A stretch of DNA of 7,496 nucleotides from SZUA-287 sp036397975 (GTDB lineage: Bacteria; Bacteroidota; Ignavibacteria; UBA10030; UBA6906): positions 1 to 7,496 of the forward strand of contig DASWHW010000210.1 in NCBI GenBank assembly GCA_036397975.1. The letters are read 5' to 3'. Each line of letters opens with the position of its first letter. The stretch's first letter is position 1. The translations under genes and the position numbers were made by a program. Positions 1 through 7,419 of the stretch are shown one piece after another. Below the pieces are notes generated by a model. The model searched no databases. It worked only from the letters and a program-made list of their open reading frames with translations, and was not told where the DNA came from.

Positions 1-575
1 ATGTTGCTGCGGTGTTTTTCTACGGTCTTGGGACTGATGAAGAGCTCATCGGCGATTGTCCTGGTCGTCTTCTGGTCGGCGATGAGCCTGAGGATGTTCT
101 TCTCGGCTGGCGTGAGATCGGCAATCGTATTGGTGGCTTGAGGCTGAGGTCGGGCTCGCTGAAGAAGATACTCGGACAGCGACGGACTGATGTAGTGCTT
201 TCCATCCATTACCAAATGTACTGCGTTGACGATATCCGTAACGGCGTTCTCCTTCAGCACAAAGCCGTTGATGCCGATATCCATCGCCTTGTTGAACGTC
301 TGCTCATCATTGTGCATCGTCATGATGATGACGTTGACGGGGATGGCTTCGTCCTGAATTGCTCTTGCCACACCAAAGCCGTCCATCACGGGCATCTCCA
401 CATCAAGTATGGCAACGTCTGGCTTCGATTGGCGAATCAGTTGGAGCGCAATGTCTCCATTGTCGGCTTCGTGCAGGACAGTGAAGGCCTGATCTTTTTC
501 CAACACAACCCGGAGGCCGCTGCGAACCACAGGATGGTCGTCAGCGATTAGAATAGTATGCCGTTGCCTCGTCAT
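1..575 (-). CDS. NarL/FixJ-type response regulator, C-terminus cut by window edge
   Basis: DNA-binding response regulator, the likely partner of the kinase gene just upstream of it. The 191 complete codons visible begin MTRQRHTILIADDHPVV. The receiver domain covers about residues 5-122: acidic pair D12/D13, phospho-acceptor D58 in ILDVEMPVMDG, T86 in IIMTMH and K108 in FVLKEN, so all phosphorylation residues are present. After a Gln/Pro-rich linker (about 140-150), a LuxR/NarL helix-turn-helix starts at LTPAEKNIL (154) and runs through the recognition helix ISPKTVEKHRSN, where the window ends. Family members are usually about 210-220 aa, so perhaps 20-30 residues are missing. The ATG overlaps the kinase TGA as ATGA and has no Shine-Dalgarno sequence before it (CGCAACCCTC), so translation probably depends on coupling to the kinase. 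The identification is firm; the regulated genes are unknown. Confidence 0.95.
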   Translation of the reverse strand, partial: MTRQRHTILIADDHPVVRSGLRVVLEKDQAFTVLHEADNGDIALQLIRQSKPDVAILDVEMPVMDGFGVARAIQDEAIPVNVIIMTMHNDEQTFNKAMDIGINGFVLKENAVTDIVNAVHLVMDGKHYISPSLSEYLLQRARPQPQATNTIADLTPAEKNILRLIADQKTTRTIADELFISPKTVEKHRSN

Positions 576-3559
576 GAGGGTTGCGAGCGTTTTGGAACTG
601 ACACTGTGAGCAGCGTACCCCTTCCCCTGGATGAATTGATTATCAGCGAACCACCCATCAGTTCGGCCCGCTGACGGATATCCTCAAATCCGAATCCACC
701 GTCGCCCCGATGGAGATCCGTTTGTCTCATGTCGAATCCAACTCCGTTGTCCCGGACTATCAATGTGATTCCCTTTGCTTCGCTCTTTACTATGACGGCC
801 CCGTTGCTGGAATGGGAGTGCTTCACGATGTTGTTCAGTGCTTCCTGCACTATCCGGAAGAAATGGATTTCCAGGTCATGGGGAATGAGTTTGTCTACAT
901 TGGCAAGATCGTGCGTCAGTTGTATCCCTGCCGCGGCGCCGACGTCTTCGACAGTTTGGGCGATCGTATCGGTGAGCCCGAAGCGTTCGAGATTCAATGG
1001 GCGCAAGTTGTACGCAATTTTTCGCATATCATCCAGCGTTGTGCCGGCCGTTTTAGAGATTTCGTCAAGCTGCTCTTGAAGAGCAGCGGAATCGCCACCC
1101 GCTTGCTGGGCAAGCGCTGCCCGATTCTTTATGATGATGATATTCTGCCCAAGACTGTCGTGCAGTTCGCCTGCAATCCGTTTACGTTCCGACTCTTGTG
1201 ATTCAAGAACTCGCAGCGCAAAATCCTGGTGTTGCTTCTGCCTTTGCTTTAGACGCGATACGCGCAAGAAATAGATCGAAGGCCCGACTGAAAGAAATCC
1301 AAGAATCAGAATTCCTCTGAACCACCACGACTCCCACCAGGGGGGGAGAACTGTGAGAACAAGGACGGCACTTTCAAGACTTTCCTCCCCATTAGCACTA
1401 CGGGCAACCACTTCAAAAGTGTAGTTTCCCGGGGGAACGCGCGAAAAGTACGCTCTCCTTCTGTCCCCCGCTTCAATCCAATCACCACTCAGGCCGTTGA
1501 GTCTGTACTGGAAGTTGATCTTATCGGACTTGAAGAAGCTTGGTGCGGTGTATGCGATCTCAATCTGGTTGAGGTAATAGGGAAGCCCGTCAAGGGAGTC
1601 TTCGTCAACTTGTACGCGATCAACCGTTATGTGTTCGATAACAACCGTAGGCGGGGCGGCGTTGAGCTTCATGGCCGCAGGGTTGGCCATTGCAAGACCA
1701 CTGTTCGTCGCAATCCAAACCCGACCATCTCGTGATTTCCATGCGGCGGGCTGGATTGTGCCGGCAAGTCCGGGGTCAAGGAGTCCATCTTCCCTCCCGA
1801 AAGAAACAACCGAGAGCGTTGATAGCTTCCCTCCTGCATAATCATTGAGAGTGCTTTTGGCAATTCTGTAAAGACCCTTATCCCCGGTAATCCAGAAGAA
1901 TCCTTTGTCGTCCTCGAGAATCATCCCAACAGCATCGTCAGGCAACCCGTCACGCATTGTGAACGAAATGAATGTCGTATCGCGAAGACGGTTCAAACCA
2001 CCTAGGGTCCCGATCCAAAGATCGCCGTTGTCGTCAGCATGGAGGGAAACTATTACATCGTTGGAAAGTCCATAACTCCTTTTCGTGAAGACCTTGAAAG
2101 AGTCTCCCACCAATTGATTGAGTCCATACGACGTCCCAATCCAAAGCGACCCATCGGCTCGCTCACAAATAGCGCGCACATCGCTGTGGGAAAGTTTGCT
2201 GTTCTCATATGTATAAGCGCGTGTTTTTCTTCCGTCGATACGGAAGAGACCCACATTTGTCCCCGCCCAGATTTTCCCTGATTTATCTCGATACAACGAC
2301 CAAATGGCCCCTGCATTTACACTAAAGGTTTCCAGCCTTCTGCCGATCAACTTCCGGAGTTGGTTCCTGAGCGTTCCGGCCCATATTGTCCCATCCCCGT
2401 CTTGACCAACGCTTAGGATGTTTGTCGGTTTCTCTTCTAGCTGCGCCATCATGACAAGATTGTTGCCGACCAGTTTTTTTAATCCAGTTGTAGTCCCGGC
2501 CCAGATCGCGCCATCGCGGTCTTCCATGACTGATCGAACCGGATCCTTCTCTGTCCCTATCGTTGAAGGAAACCAGGTGAACGTAGCATCCCGCAAGCGA
2601 ACAAGGCCGCCGCTCTGAAGGCCAACCCACACATTAAGTTCTCGATCTTGAAGAACGGCTATCGCGTACTCCCCACGTTCTGGGTCGCCGACATGACGTG
2701 AAGAGACTTCTCCATTATACAAACGAGAAACTCCCCCCAACAGAGTGCAGGCAAGAACCCCTTGCTCCTCGTCCCCGCCGAGCGCAGTGACATTCCTATC
2801 CACAAGACCTTGGTTTTTCCCCACAACAGAGAATTGACCTTTAGTTAACTTTGTCAGGCCTCCGCCATATGTGCCGATCCAAATCGCATCACCCACTTCC
2901 TTCATGCAAAAAATTGTATCGGCGGATAAACCCTCCTGCCGACCGAATCGAGTCCACGTCCCCTGAGAGAACTTAAACAAACCACCGAATGTGCCAACCC
3001 AGATCGACCCGTCCTGGCTTTCAAGAATCGATGTGACGCGTTGATCGAGAGCGGGGTTCTTTCTATTGTAATAGACGGTCGAATCTTTTCCAATTCTGCA
3101 CAATCCTTCGCCATCGGTTCCAATCCAAATATCCCCGCGGCGATCTTCGAGAATCGCACGAACATAATCCGATGGGAGGCTGTCCCTTGGTTCAAAGGCG
3201 CTGATGGTTCCCCTTCGCAGTATTGAAATGCCACCGCCTTGAGTCCCGATCCAAAGCTCTCCTTTGCTGTCCTCGTACAGCACCTTTATTCTGTTCGATC
3301 GAAGTCCGGAATGAGTTTTTGTAGAGAACTCTACGAATCGAACGCCGTCATAACGAAACAATCCATTCGTTGCACCAAACCATAAGTAGCCGTCGCTTGT
3401 CTGAACAATCGACTCGACGCTGGCGACAGGAAAATCATCCCCCTGCTGCCAGCGATCAATTGTGTATTGCGAAAGAGGTTTTTCTTTGGGGGGTTGTGCG
3501 GCAAGCGGTTGAATGTACGAAGCAATCGCCAGGAGAAAGGATGCAACGGACAGCTTCAT
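572..3559 (-). CDS. Two-component sensor histidine kinase with double Reg_prop propeller, Y_Y_Y domain and HisKA_3/HATPase
   Basis: Membrane sensor kinase of 995 aa. Residues 1-21 look like a cleavable signal peptide (SYIQPLAA|Q). Residues about 22-635 carry 14 propeller-blade signatures of the form (I/L)W-x-GT-x-x-GL, with Trp at 60, 103, 145, 187, 227, 311, 353, 393, 431, 473, 515, 556 and 615 and one degenerate blade near 269; this is enough for two seven-bladed propellers in the periplasm. A Y_Y_Y domain follows (about 640-738), closed by the typical LPPWWESWWFRG. One membrane helix lies at about 746-765, then a short coiled linker. The kinase core has H800 in GELHDSLGQ (HisKA_3 phospho-acceptor), N910 in EALNNIVKH, a G1 box DNGVGFD (937-943), a G2-like GGFGFEDI (954-961) and a GRGT (979-982). 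All catalytic motifs appear intact. There is no fused receiver or AraC domain, unlike Bacteroides hybrid (HTCS) sensors; the regulator is the separate overlapping gene downstream. The start is supported by GGAG nine bases before ATG. The ligand is unknown. Confidence 0.97.
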   Translation of the reverse strand: MKLSVASFLLAIASYIQPLAAQPPKEKPLSQYTIDRWQQGDDFPVASVESIVQTSDGYLWFGATNGLFRYDGVRFVEFSTKTHSGLRSNRIKVLYEDSKGELWIGTQGGGISILRRGTISAFEPRDSLPSDYVRAILEDRRGDIWIGTDGEGLCRIGKDSTVYYNRKNPALDQRVTSILESQDGSIWVGTFGGLFKFSQGTWTRFGRQEGLSADTIFCMKEVGDAIWIGTYGGGLTKLTKGQFSVVGKNQGLVDRNVTALGGDEEQGVLACTLLGGVSRLYNGEVSSRHVGDPERGEYAIAVLQDRELNVWVGLQSGGLVRLRDATFTWFPSTIGTEKDPVRSVMEDRDGAIWAGTTTGLKKLVGNNLVMMAQLEEKPTNILSVGQDGDGTIWAGTLRNQLRKLIGRRLETFSVNAGAIWSLYRDKSGKIWAGTNVGLFRIDGRKTRAYTYENSKLSHSDVRAICERADGSLWIGTSYGLNQLVGDSFKVFTKRSYGLSNDVIVSLHADDNGDLWIGTLGGLNRLRDTTFISFTMRDGLPDDAVGMILEDDKGFFWITGDKGLYRIAKSTLNDYAGGKLSTLSVVSFGREDGLLDPGLAGTIQPAAWKSRDGRVWIATNSGLAMANPAAMKLNAAPPTVVIEHITVDRVQVDEDSLDGLPYYLNQIEIAYTAPSFFKSDKINFQYRLNGLSGDWIEAGDRRRAYFSRVPPGNYTFEVVARSANGEESLESAVLVLTVLPPWWESWWFRGILILGFLSVGPSIYFLRVSRLKQRQKQHQDFALRVLESQESERKRIAGELHDSLGQNIIIIKNRAALAQQAGGDSAALQEQLDEISKTAGTTLDDMRKIAYNLRPLNLERFGLTDTIAQTVEDVGAAAGIQLTHDLANVDKLIPHDLEIHFFRIVQEALNNIVKHSHSSNGAVIVKSEAKGITLIVRDNGVGFDMRQTDLHRGDGGFGFEDIRQRAELMGGSLIINSSRGRGTLLTVSVPKRSQPS
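1694..3385 (-). repeat. Tandem coding repeats: 14 propeller blades of the sensor kinase
   Basis: Within the kinase gene a degenerate unit of about 42 codons (range about 38-44) recurs 14 times, from the first LWFGATNGL to the last VWIATNSGL signature. It is visible on the plus strand as recurring variants of 'ccgatccaaa' and 'cccagatc'. At protein level each unit is a four-stranded blade ending in DG-x-(I/L)W-x-GT-x-x-GL. The unit near residues 260-275 has lost the Trp and the GT turn (GVLACTLLGGVSRL), and the 13th is modified (FFWITGDKGL). These are protein-coding repeats, not mobile or intergenic DNA repeats. Confidence 0.88.
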
Positions 3560-3568
3560 AATGCTGTA

Positions 3569-3572
3569 CTCC
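3569..3572 (-). promoter_or_regulatory. Ribosome binding site of the sensor kinase
   Basis: The minus strand reads ACGGAG, then TACAGCATT, then ATG. GGAG lies nine bases before the start codon, a usable Shine-Dalgarno distance, and it fixes the start of the kinase at the Met that opens the signal peptide. It is the clearest ribosome binding site of the four genes. The 51-base gap between dnaX and the kinase (3560-3610) holds no terminator-like hairpin and no convincing -35/-10 pair, so read-through transcription from dnaX is plausible. Confidence 0.6.
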
Positions 3573-3610
3573 GTTCACTTTGGTGTTGAGATCCTAAATA
3601 ATGAAATCTG

Positions 3611-5314
3611 CTATTCGATTGGCTCTGCGCCAAGTTCACGCATCAATGCCTGGATCACCGGGTGTTCGTCCGTTATTGTACTCGGGGAAGCCGGCGTGAT
3701 TTGGTTGGGTTGGGAAGAACCTGTCTTGGCGTTCTTAGGGGGTGCAACGTGCGTTCGGGAGACCTCAACGTCAAAGCGGGCGCGGGAGTTAAATACCTTG
3801 TGAAAGACATCGGCGAGAAACTCCTTGTTCCGCTGGATGGATGAGCCCTGGAACTCGTTGCTGCATCCGATTTTCACAACGCCGCCTGTGACCGCAAGGA
3901 GCGTTGAGGTATCTAGCACCGAGGCAAGGGAAACGCGCTGTCGTATTCGCACTTCCGCAATCAATTCATCCCAGCGTGCAGTAATTTCGTCTTGGCTTAC
4001 AACTGTCGGTTGCAAGGAGCCATTTGTCCGAGAAGAGGGCGAAGTTGGAGCTCGCGAATTTGCTGGCCGATTGTAGAGAGGGACCCGACGGGAGGGCAAT
4101 ACTTTCCTCGTTCCCGTATTCCCGTTCTCGCCAACAACCGGCACCTGGCGTGATACCGGATAATTTACCTCTTTCTCAGCGAGTTTTTTTTTAAGATCGT
4201 CGACGCTTTGAATTAGCGCTTGTAACTCCAGTGCACCCGGCATCGTTACCAACTGCACCATATCTGCCTCAAGCCTGAACCGAGGATGAGAACTCCATCG
4301 AAGTGCGCCCTCTGTACCGGCAATAAATCGCATCATCCGCACCAGATCAGCCGTTTGAAACGCCGTGGCTTCAGAGGCATAACGTTTCTTGAACACATCC
4401 GACACCTCAAGAAGATCTGTCGAAGAGGTGGTCTTAGCAACCAGAATATTGCGAACGTGCTCTGTAAGCCCTGAGAGGAACTCTTTCAGGTCGTAACCAC
4501 GGGTGGTCACTTGCTCCACGAGTGCCACTGCAGCCTTCGGGTCTTTAGCTTTAATTGCCTCGGTGACGCGAAAATACATTTCATGGTCGACAACATTCAA
4601 CGCAACAAGAATCTTGTCGAGAGTGATCGTTGTCCCACATAACGAGACGACCTGATCGAAAAAACTCTGCGCGTCGCGTAAGGAGCCGTCGCCCTTGCGC
4701 GCAATCAACTGCAGAGCGTCGCCCTCGATGGTGATACCTTCGTTCTTTGCAATTCCAGCCAGGTTGTTTTTGATTTCCTCAATGCTTATTCGGTGAAAGT
4801 CGAAACGTTGACATCGGGAAAGTATTGTTGCTGGGACTTTCTGGATTTCCGTCGTGGCAAAGATGAACAGCACGCTTGCCGGCGGTTCCTCCAGAGTTTT
4901 GAGAAGTGCGTTAAATGCCTCCTTCGTCAACATGTGTACTTCGTCGATGATATAGACTTTGTACTTTGCCTTTGCCGGTGCGTACCGGACAGCCTCACGA
5001 AGGTTGCGAATCTCATCAACGCCACGGTTGGAAGCCCCATCGATCTCAAGCACGTCAAAGCTTCGCCCTTCCGTGATTTCTCTGCAAATGTCACACTCGT
5101 CGGCACCGTTCGGATCGACGCAATTCACTGCTTTCGCCAATAAACGGGCAGTGGTGGTCTTCCCCACTCCGCGAGGACCACTAAAGAGGTAAGCGTGTGC
5201 AATTCTGTTCGTTGCAATCGCATTCTGCAGGGTTGTCGTTACGTGATTTTGGCCTGTCACATCTTCAAACTTCATGGGCCGCCATTTTCGGGCAGTAACG
5301 ATGTATTCACTCAT
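3611..5314 (-). CDS. dnaX: DNA polymerase III subunit gamma/tau (clamp-loader ATPase)
   Basis: ATPase subunit of the replication clamp loader, which opens and loads the beta clamp; the long tau form also tethers polymerase and helicase in other bacteria. The protein is 567 aa. The AAA+ core shows Walker A GPRGVGKTT (46-54, K52), Walker B YIIDEVHML (121-129, D124/E125), sensor 1 IFATTE (151-156), the SRC arginine-finger motif (166-168) and sensor 2 GSLRDA (210-215). The zinc module between Walker A and B has only C65, C74 and C77; the usual fourth Cys is absent. The collar domain III covers about 240-360. A linker rich in Ser, Pro, Arg and Asn (about 378-440) leads to a tau C-terminal domain (about 442-520) and a short tail. 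An A9 run at codons 375-377, at the core/tail border, may make a gamma form (separate entry). The start overlaps the peptidase stop as ATGA, with a weak GGAT nine to six bases before ATG. The identification is secure. Confidence 0.98.
   Translation of the reverse strand: MSEYIVTARKWRPMKFEDVTGQNHVTTTLQNAIATNRIAHAYLFSGPRGVGKTTTARLLAKAVNCVDPNGADECDICREITEGRSFDVLEIDGASNRGVDEIRNLREAVRYAPAKAKYKVYIIDEVHMLTKEAFNALLKTLEEPPASVLFIFATTEIQKVPATILSRCQRFDFHRISIEEIKNNLAGIAKNEGITIEGDALQLIARKGDGSLRDAQSFFDQVVSLCGTTITLDKILVALNVVDHEMYFRVTEAIKAKDPKAAVALVEQVTTRGYDLKEFLSGLTEHVRNILVAKTTSSTDLLEVSDVFKKRYASEATAFQTADLVRMMRFIAGTEGALRWSSHPRFRLEADMVQLVTMPGALELQALIQSVDDLKKKLAEKEVNYPVSRQVPVVGENGNTGTRKVLPSRRVPLYNRPANSRAPTSPSSRTNGSLQPTVVSQDEITARWDELIAEVRIRQRVSLASVLDTSTLLAVTGGVVKIGCSNEFQGSSIQRNKEFLADVFHKVFNSRARFDVEVSRTHVAPPKNAKTGSSQPNQITPASPSTITDEHPVIQALMRELGAEPIE
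4138..4159 (-). other. Potential RNA hairpin downstream of the dnaX slippage site
   Basis: On the coding strand CCGGTATC, loop ACGCCA, GGTGCCGG can fold as an 8-bp stem (six Watson-Crick and two G-U pairs) with a 6-base loop. It begins 24 bases after the A9 run, farther than the 5-8 bases typical of classical -1 frameshift stimulators. In addition, CTCGC directly after the run (4183-4179) could pair with GCGAG (4131-4127) and enclose this hairpin, with two further G-U pairs possible. It could stimulate slippage, or be chance pairing within a coding sequence. Confidence 0.35.
4184..4192 (-). promoter_or_regulatory. Probable programmed slippage site (A9) in dnaX producing the gamma form
   Basis: The coding strand reads CTT AAA AAA AAA CTC GCT GAG, with nine consecutive A as in-frame codons 375-377 (KKK). 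Slipping to the -1 frame, or one extra A in the mRNA, gives ACT CGC TGA: Thr-Arg-stop, a protein of 379 aa ending at 4176. Slipping to +1, or one A lost, gives AAC TCG CTG AGA AAG AGG TAA: stop at 4165 after about 382 aa. Both products keep the whole ATPase and collar core and drop the tau tail. Thermus thermophilus dnaX uses an A9 run by transcriptional slippage and E. coli dnaX uses A-AAA-AAG by -1 frameshifting; this site has the same position and logic. I see no Shine-Dalgarno-like stimulator about 10 bases upstream, which favours transcriptional slippage, but that is inference. Confidence 0.72.
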
Positions 5315-7419
5315 TGTTTATCCATTGTGCTGACGGGGCGTCTTCCGCCAATGTGTTCTTCAAAGAATTCATAAATACGGCGATACTCATCGGCCCAACT
5401 CTCTGGCTGCTGAAAAGAGTGCTCTTCCGAGGGGTACATCATAAGCTCAAACTTCTTTCCGGCCTTTTGCAGCTTATCGACAAGAAGGACTGCATCCTGA
5501 AAAAATACATTGTCGTCAATAATGCCGTGAAGAATGAGAAGAGGTTTCGTAAGACTGTCGGCGAAAGTAAGAGGAGAACTCTTCGTGTACGCATCCGGCT
5601 CTCTCTCTGGTGTCCCAAGTCGTACGCCGGTGTACCAGGGATTATGACGGTAATAATTTTCCCAGCTTGTTACAGCACGCAACACGGCCGCGCAGGCGTA
5701 CGTGTTAGGGGATTTGAACAGTGCCATCAGGGGAAGAAAGCCGCCGTAGCTGCCGCCGTACATTCCAATCCGTGTTGTATCAATATAGCCCAAACTCTTT
5801 AGATATTCAACGCCGTCCAATTCATCCTGCAAATCCAGTCCACCGAGGTGCATACGAATATCGGTGCGATATTTTTTCCCGTATCCCGCGCTACCGCGAT
5901 AGTCGACTTCGAAGACAATGTATCCGTTTTGGACGAGGTACGTATGAAACATGTACTCGCGATAGTAATAGCTCCAGTTGCTCACTACATTCTGGGTATA
6001 TCCGGCACCGTGGACAAAAACAACGCACGGGTACCGGCGCGTGGTGTCGAGTATCGCAGGCTTATAAAGCATTGCGGGAACGATCGTCCCATCCTTTGCC
6101 TTAAATCGTAGTATCTCAGGAACAATCCACTGAACGGTTGAAAATTCTGCGCTGATGGTTGATGTGATTTTCCTTTCGCGCTCTTCCCGCACTTCAACCA
6201 ATTCCGAAGGCTTATTGAAGTTTGAGAAGTCGCACACGATTACGTCCTCCCGCTTCGAAAGCACAGGGGAATCGTATGAACCAATCGACGACGTAATTTT
6301 TTGAATCTCCCGAGAACCTATGGTCAATGTATAGAGTTGCCATTGATGAAGGTCGTCTTTGTTTGCGCGGAAATACACTTTCTTTCCATCCTCGGAGGTG
6401 GAGAACCAGGACACCTCCCATGCGCCCGCTGTTAACTGCCGGACGTTCGTGCTGTCGCCCCTCATCAGGTACAGGTGATTCCAACCGTCACGTTCAGACG
6501 TGAACAAAATGTCTCTTCTCTCCGGCGTCCAGTGGGAGCCTACAATTCCCTCTTCAATCCAGTCTTTGTCATATTCCGAGTATACCAACTGTGCACCACC
6601 GCTGTCCGTATCGCATATGTAAATCTCTCGCGAGTGACGGGTCGTATCAAATTGCTCATAGAGAACGTGTTTGCCATCGGCAGAAAACTCAAGACTTCCC
6701 AGAAGAAAACGATCCCCGTTTGTTTTTAACCATACAACATCCTCGGTTTCAATAGCGGCGATCCCGATTCGCACTCTTTGAAAGCCCCTTCGAACAGTAG
6801 GGGCAGTCACTTCCTTTCCAGTATACCGGGGGACGACAAATTCTGGAAGTCCCTCCTCATTGTATTCCACGAACAACAGACGTTTACTGTCTGGAGAAAA
6901 GTCGGTAATAGTGTATGACACGTTTCGACTTTTCCTGTTTGTAAGCTGGTAAAAGGAGGGCTTGTTGGTAGCGGTGACGTAAATGTTCTCGGACGAGAAC
7001 GCCAGTAACTTGCCGTTCCGTGACCATTTCAGCGAACCCTTGAATCCGGGAGTTCTTGTGAGTTGGTGGGAAGATCGAAAGAGATCATCTGTTAGAAACA
7101 GATCGCCATTCTCAACAAACGCAATTTGTTTCCCGTCTGGAGACCATTGACATGCCCGGATCGAACTGTCGGAAACCTGTTTCGGTGTCCCTCCGCCGGT
7201 CTCCACTATCCAGAGTTTGAGATCTCCTTGGGACGAGCTGTCTGCGAAATAAAGCAGCGTTTTGCCGTCTGGCGAAAGAGAGGCGATGCTTGGGCGAGTT
7301 CCTGCAATATATGGCTTTGAAAATATTCGCTCGAGGGGCGGGGAAGGCCGGTCGGCGTCCTGTGAGTGCGCAAAGAGAATTGGGACACAGAACAGGACGG
7401 AGATCCGGATTGAGTTCAT
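5311..7419 (-). CDS. Secreted S9 family (DPP-IV/prolyl oligopeptidase-like) serine peptidase
   Basis: Serine peptidase of 702 aa from the ATG at 7419, probably periplasmic, expected to remove short N-terminal peptides (often after Pro or Ala) or cut oligopeptides. Residues 1-19 form a signal peptide (ISVLFCVPILFAHS|Q) with no lipobox. Residues about 30-430 are WD40/TolB-like propeller repeats with SPDGK and SADGK turns (SLSPDGKTLLYF, WSPDGKQIAFV, FSADGKHVLYE); the segment PTVRRGFQRVRIG resembles the DPP-IV N-terminal domain. The alpha/beta hydrolase domain (about 435-690) has an oxyanion-region VHGAGYTQ and the triad S557 (GGSYGG), D635 (HGIIDDNV) and H667 (PSEEHSF), so it looks active. Length is typical for family S9. 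An in-frame TTG at 7437 would add six residues and the frame stays open to the window edge, but ATG gives the better signal peptide; no clear Shine-Dalgarno precedes either. The stop overlaps the dnaX start. Exact substrate preference cannot be read from the sequence. Confidence 0.95.
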   Translation of the reverse strand: MNSIRISVLFCVPILFAHSQDADRPSPPLERIFSKPYIAGTRPSIASLSPDGKTLLYFADSSSQGDLKLWIVETGGGTPKQVSDSSIRACQWSPDGKQIAFVENGDLFLTDDLFRSSHQLTRTPGFKGSLKWSRNGKLLAFSSENIYVTATNKPSFYQLTNRKSRNVSYTITDFSPDSKRLLFVEYNEEGLPEFVVPRYTGKEVTAPTVRRGFQRVRIGIAAIETEDVVWLKTNGDRFLLGSLEFSADGKHVLYEQFDTTRHSREIYICDTDSGGAQLVYSEYDKDWIEEGIVGSHWTPERRDILFTSERDGWNHLYLMRGDSTNVRQLTAGAWEVSWFSTSEDGKKVYFRANKDDLHQWQLYTLTIGSREIQKITSSIGSYDSPVLSKREDVIVCDFSNFNKPSELVEVREERERKITSTISAEFSTVQWIVPEILRFKAKDGTIVPAMLYKPAILDTTRRYPCVVFVHGAGYTQNVVSNWSYYYREYMFHTYLVQNGYIVFEVDYRGSAGYGKKYRTDIRMHLGGLDLQDELDGVEYLKSLGYIDTTRIGMYGGSYGGFLPLMALFKSPNTYACAAVLRAVTSWENYYRHNPWYTGVRLGTPEREPDAYTKSSPLTFADSLTKPLLILHGIIDDNVFFQDAVLLVDKLQKAGKKFELMMYPSEEHSFQQPESWADEYRRIYEFFEEHIGGRRPVSTMDKQ

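Noticed and set aside
12..551. Plus-strand open frame of 179 codons opposite the response regulator.
   Set aside because: It is antisense to a clear receiver/HTH gene whose conserved residues are all on the minus strand; the plus-strand product resembles no family I recognise.
710..1201. Plus-strand open frame of 163 codons opposite the kinase core.
   Set aside because: It is a shadow of the HisKA_3/HATPase coding region, without a ribosome binding site or recognisable domain.
2475..2481. A7 run in the kinase gene (coding strand), a possible slippage site.
   Set aside because: It is shorter than the dnaX run and lies in the middle of a propeller blade, where truncation would give no sensible product.
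3590..3640. Possible promoter for the kinase (TAGGAT as a -10 box) near the dnaX stop.
   Set aside because: It matches four of six -10 positions and has no -35 element at a suitable distance; such matches are expected by chance.
5314..5802. Plus-strand open frame of 162 codons opposite the peptidase hydrolase domain.
   Set aside because: The minus strand encodes the intact catalytic domain here; the plus-strand frame is a by-product of codon structure.
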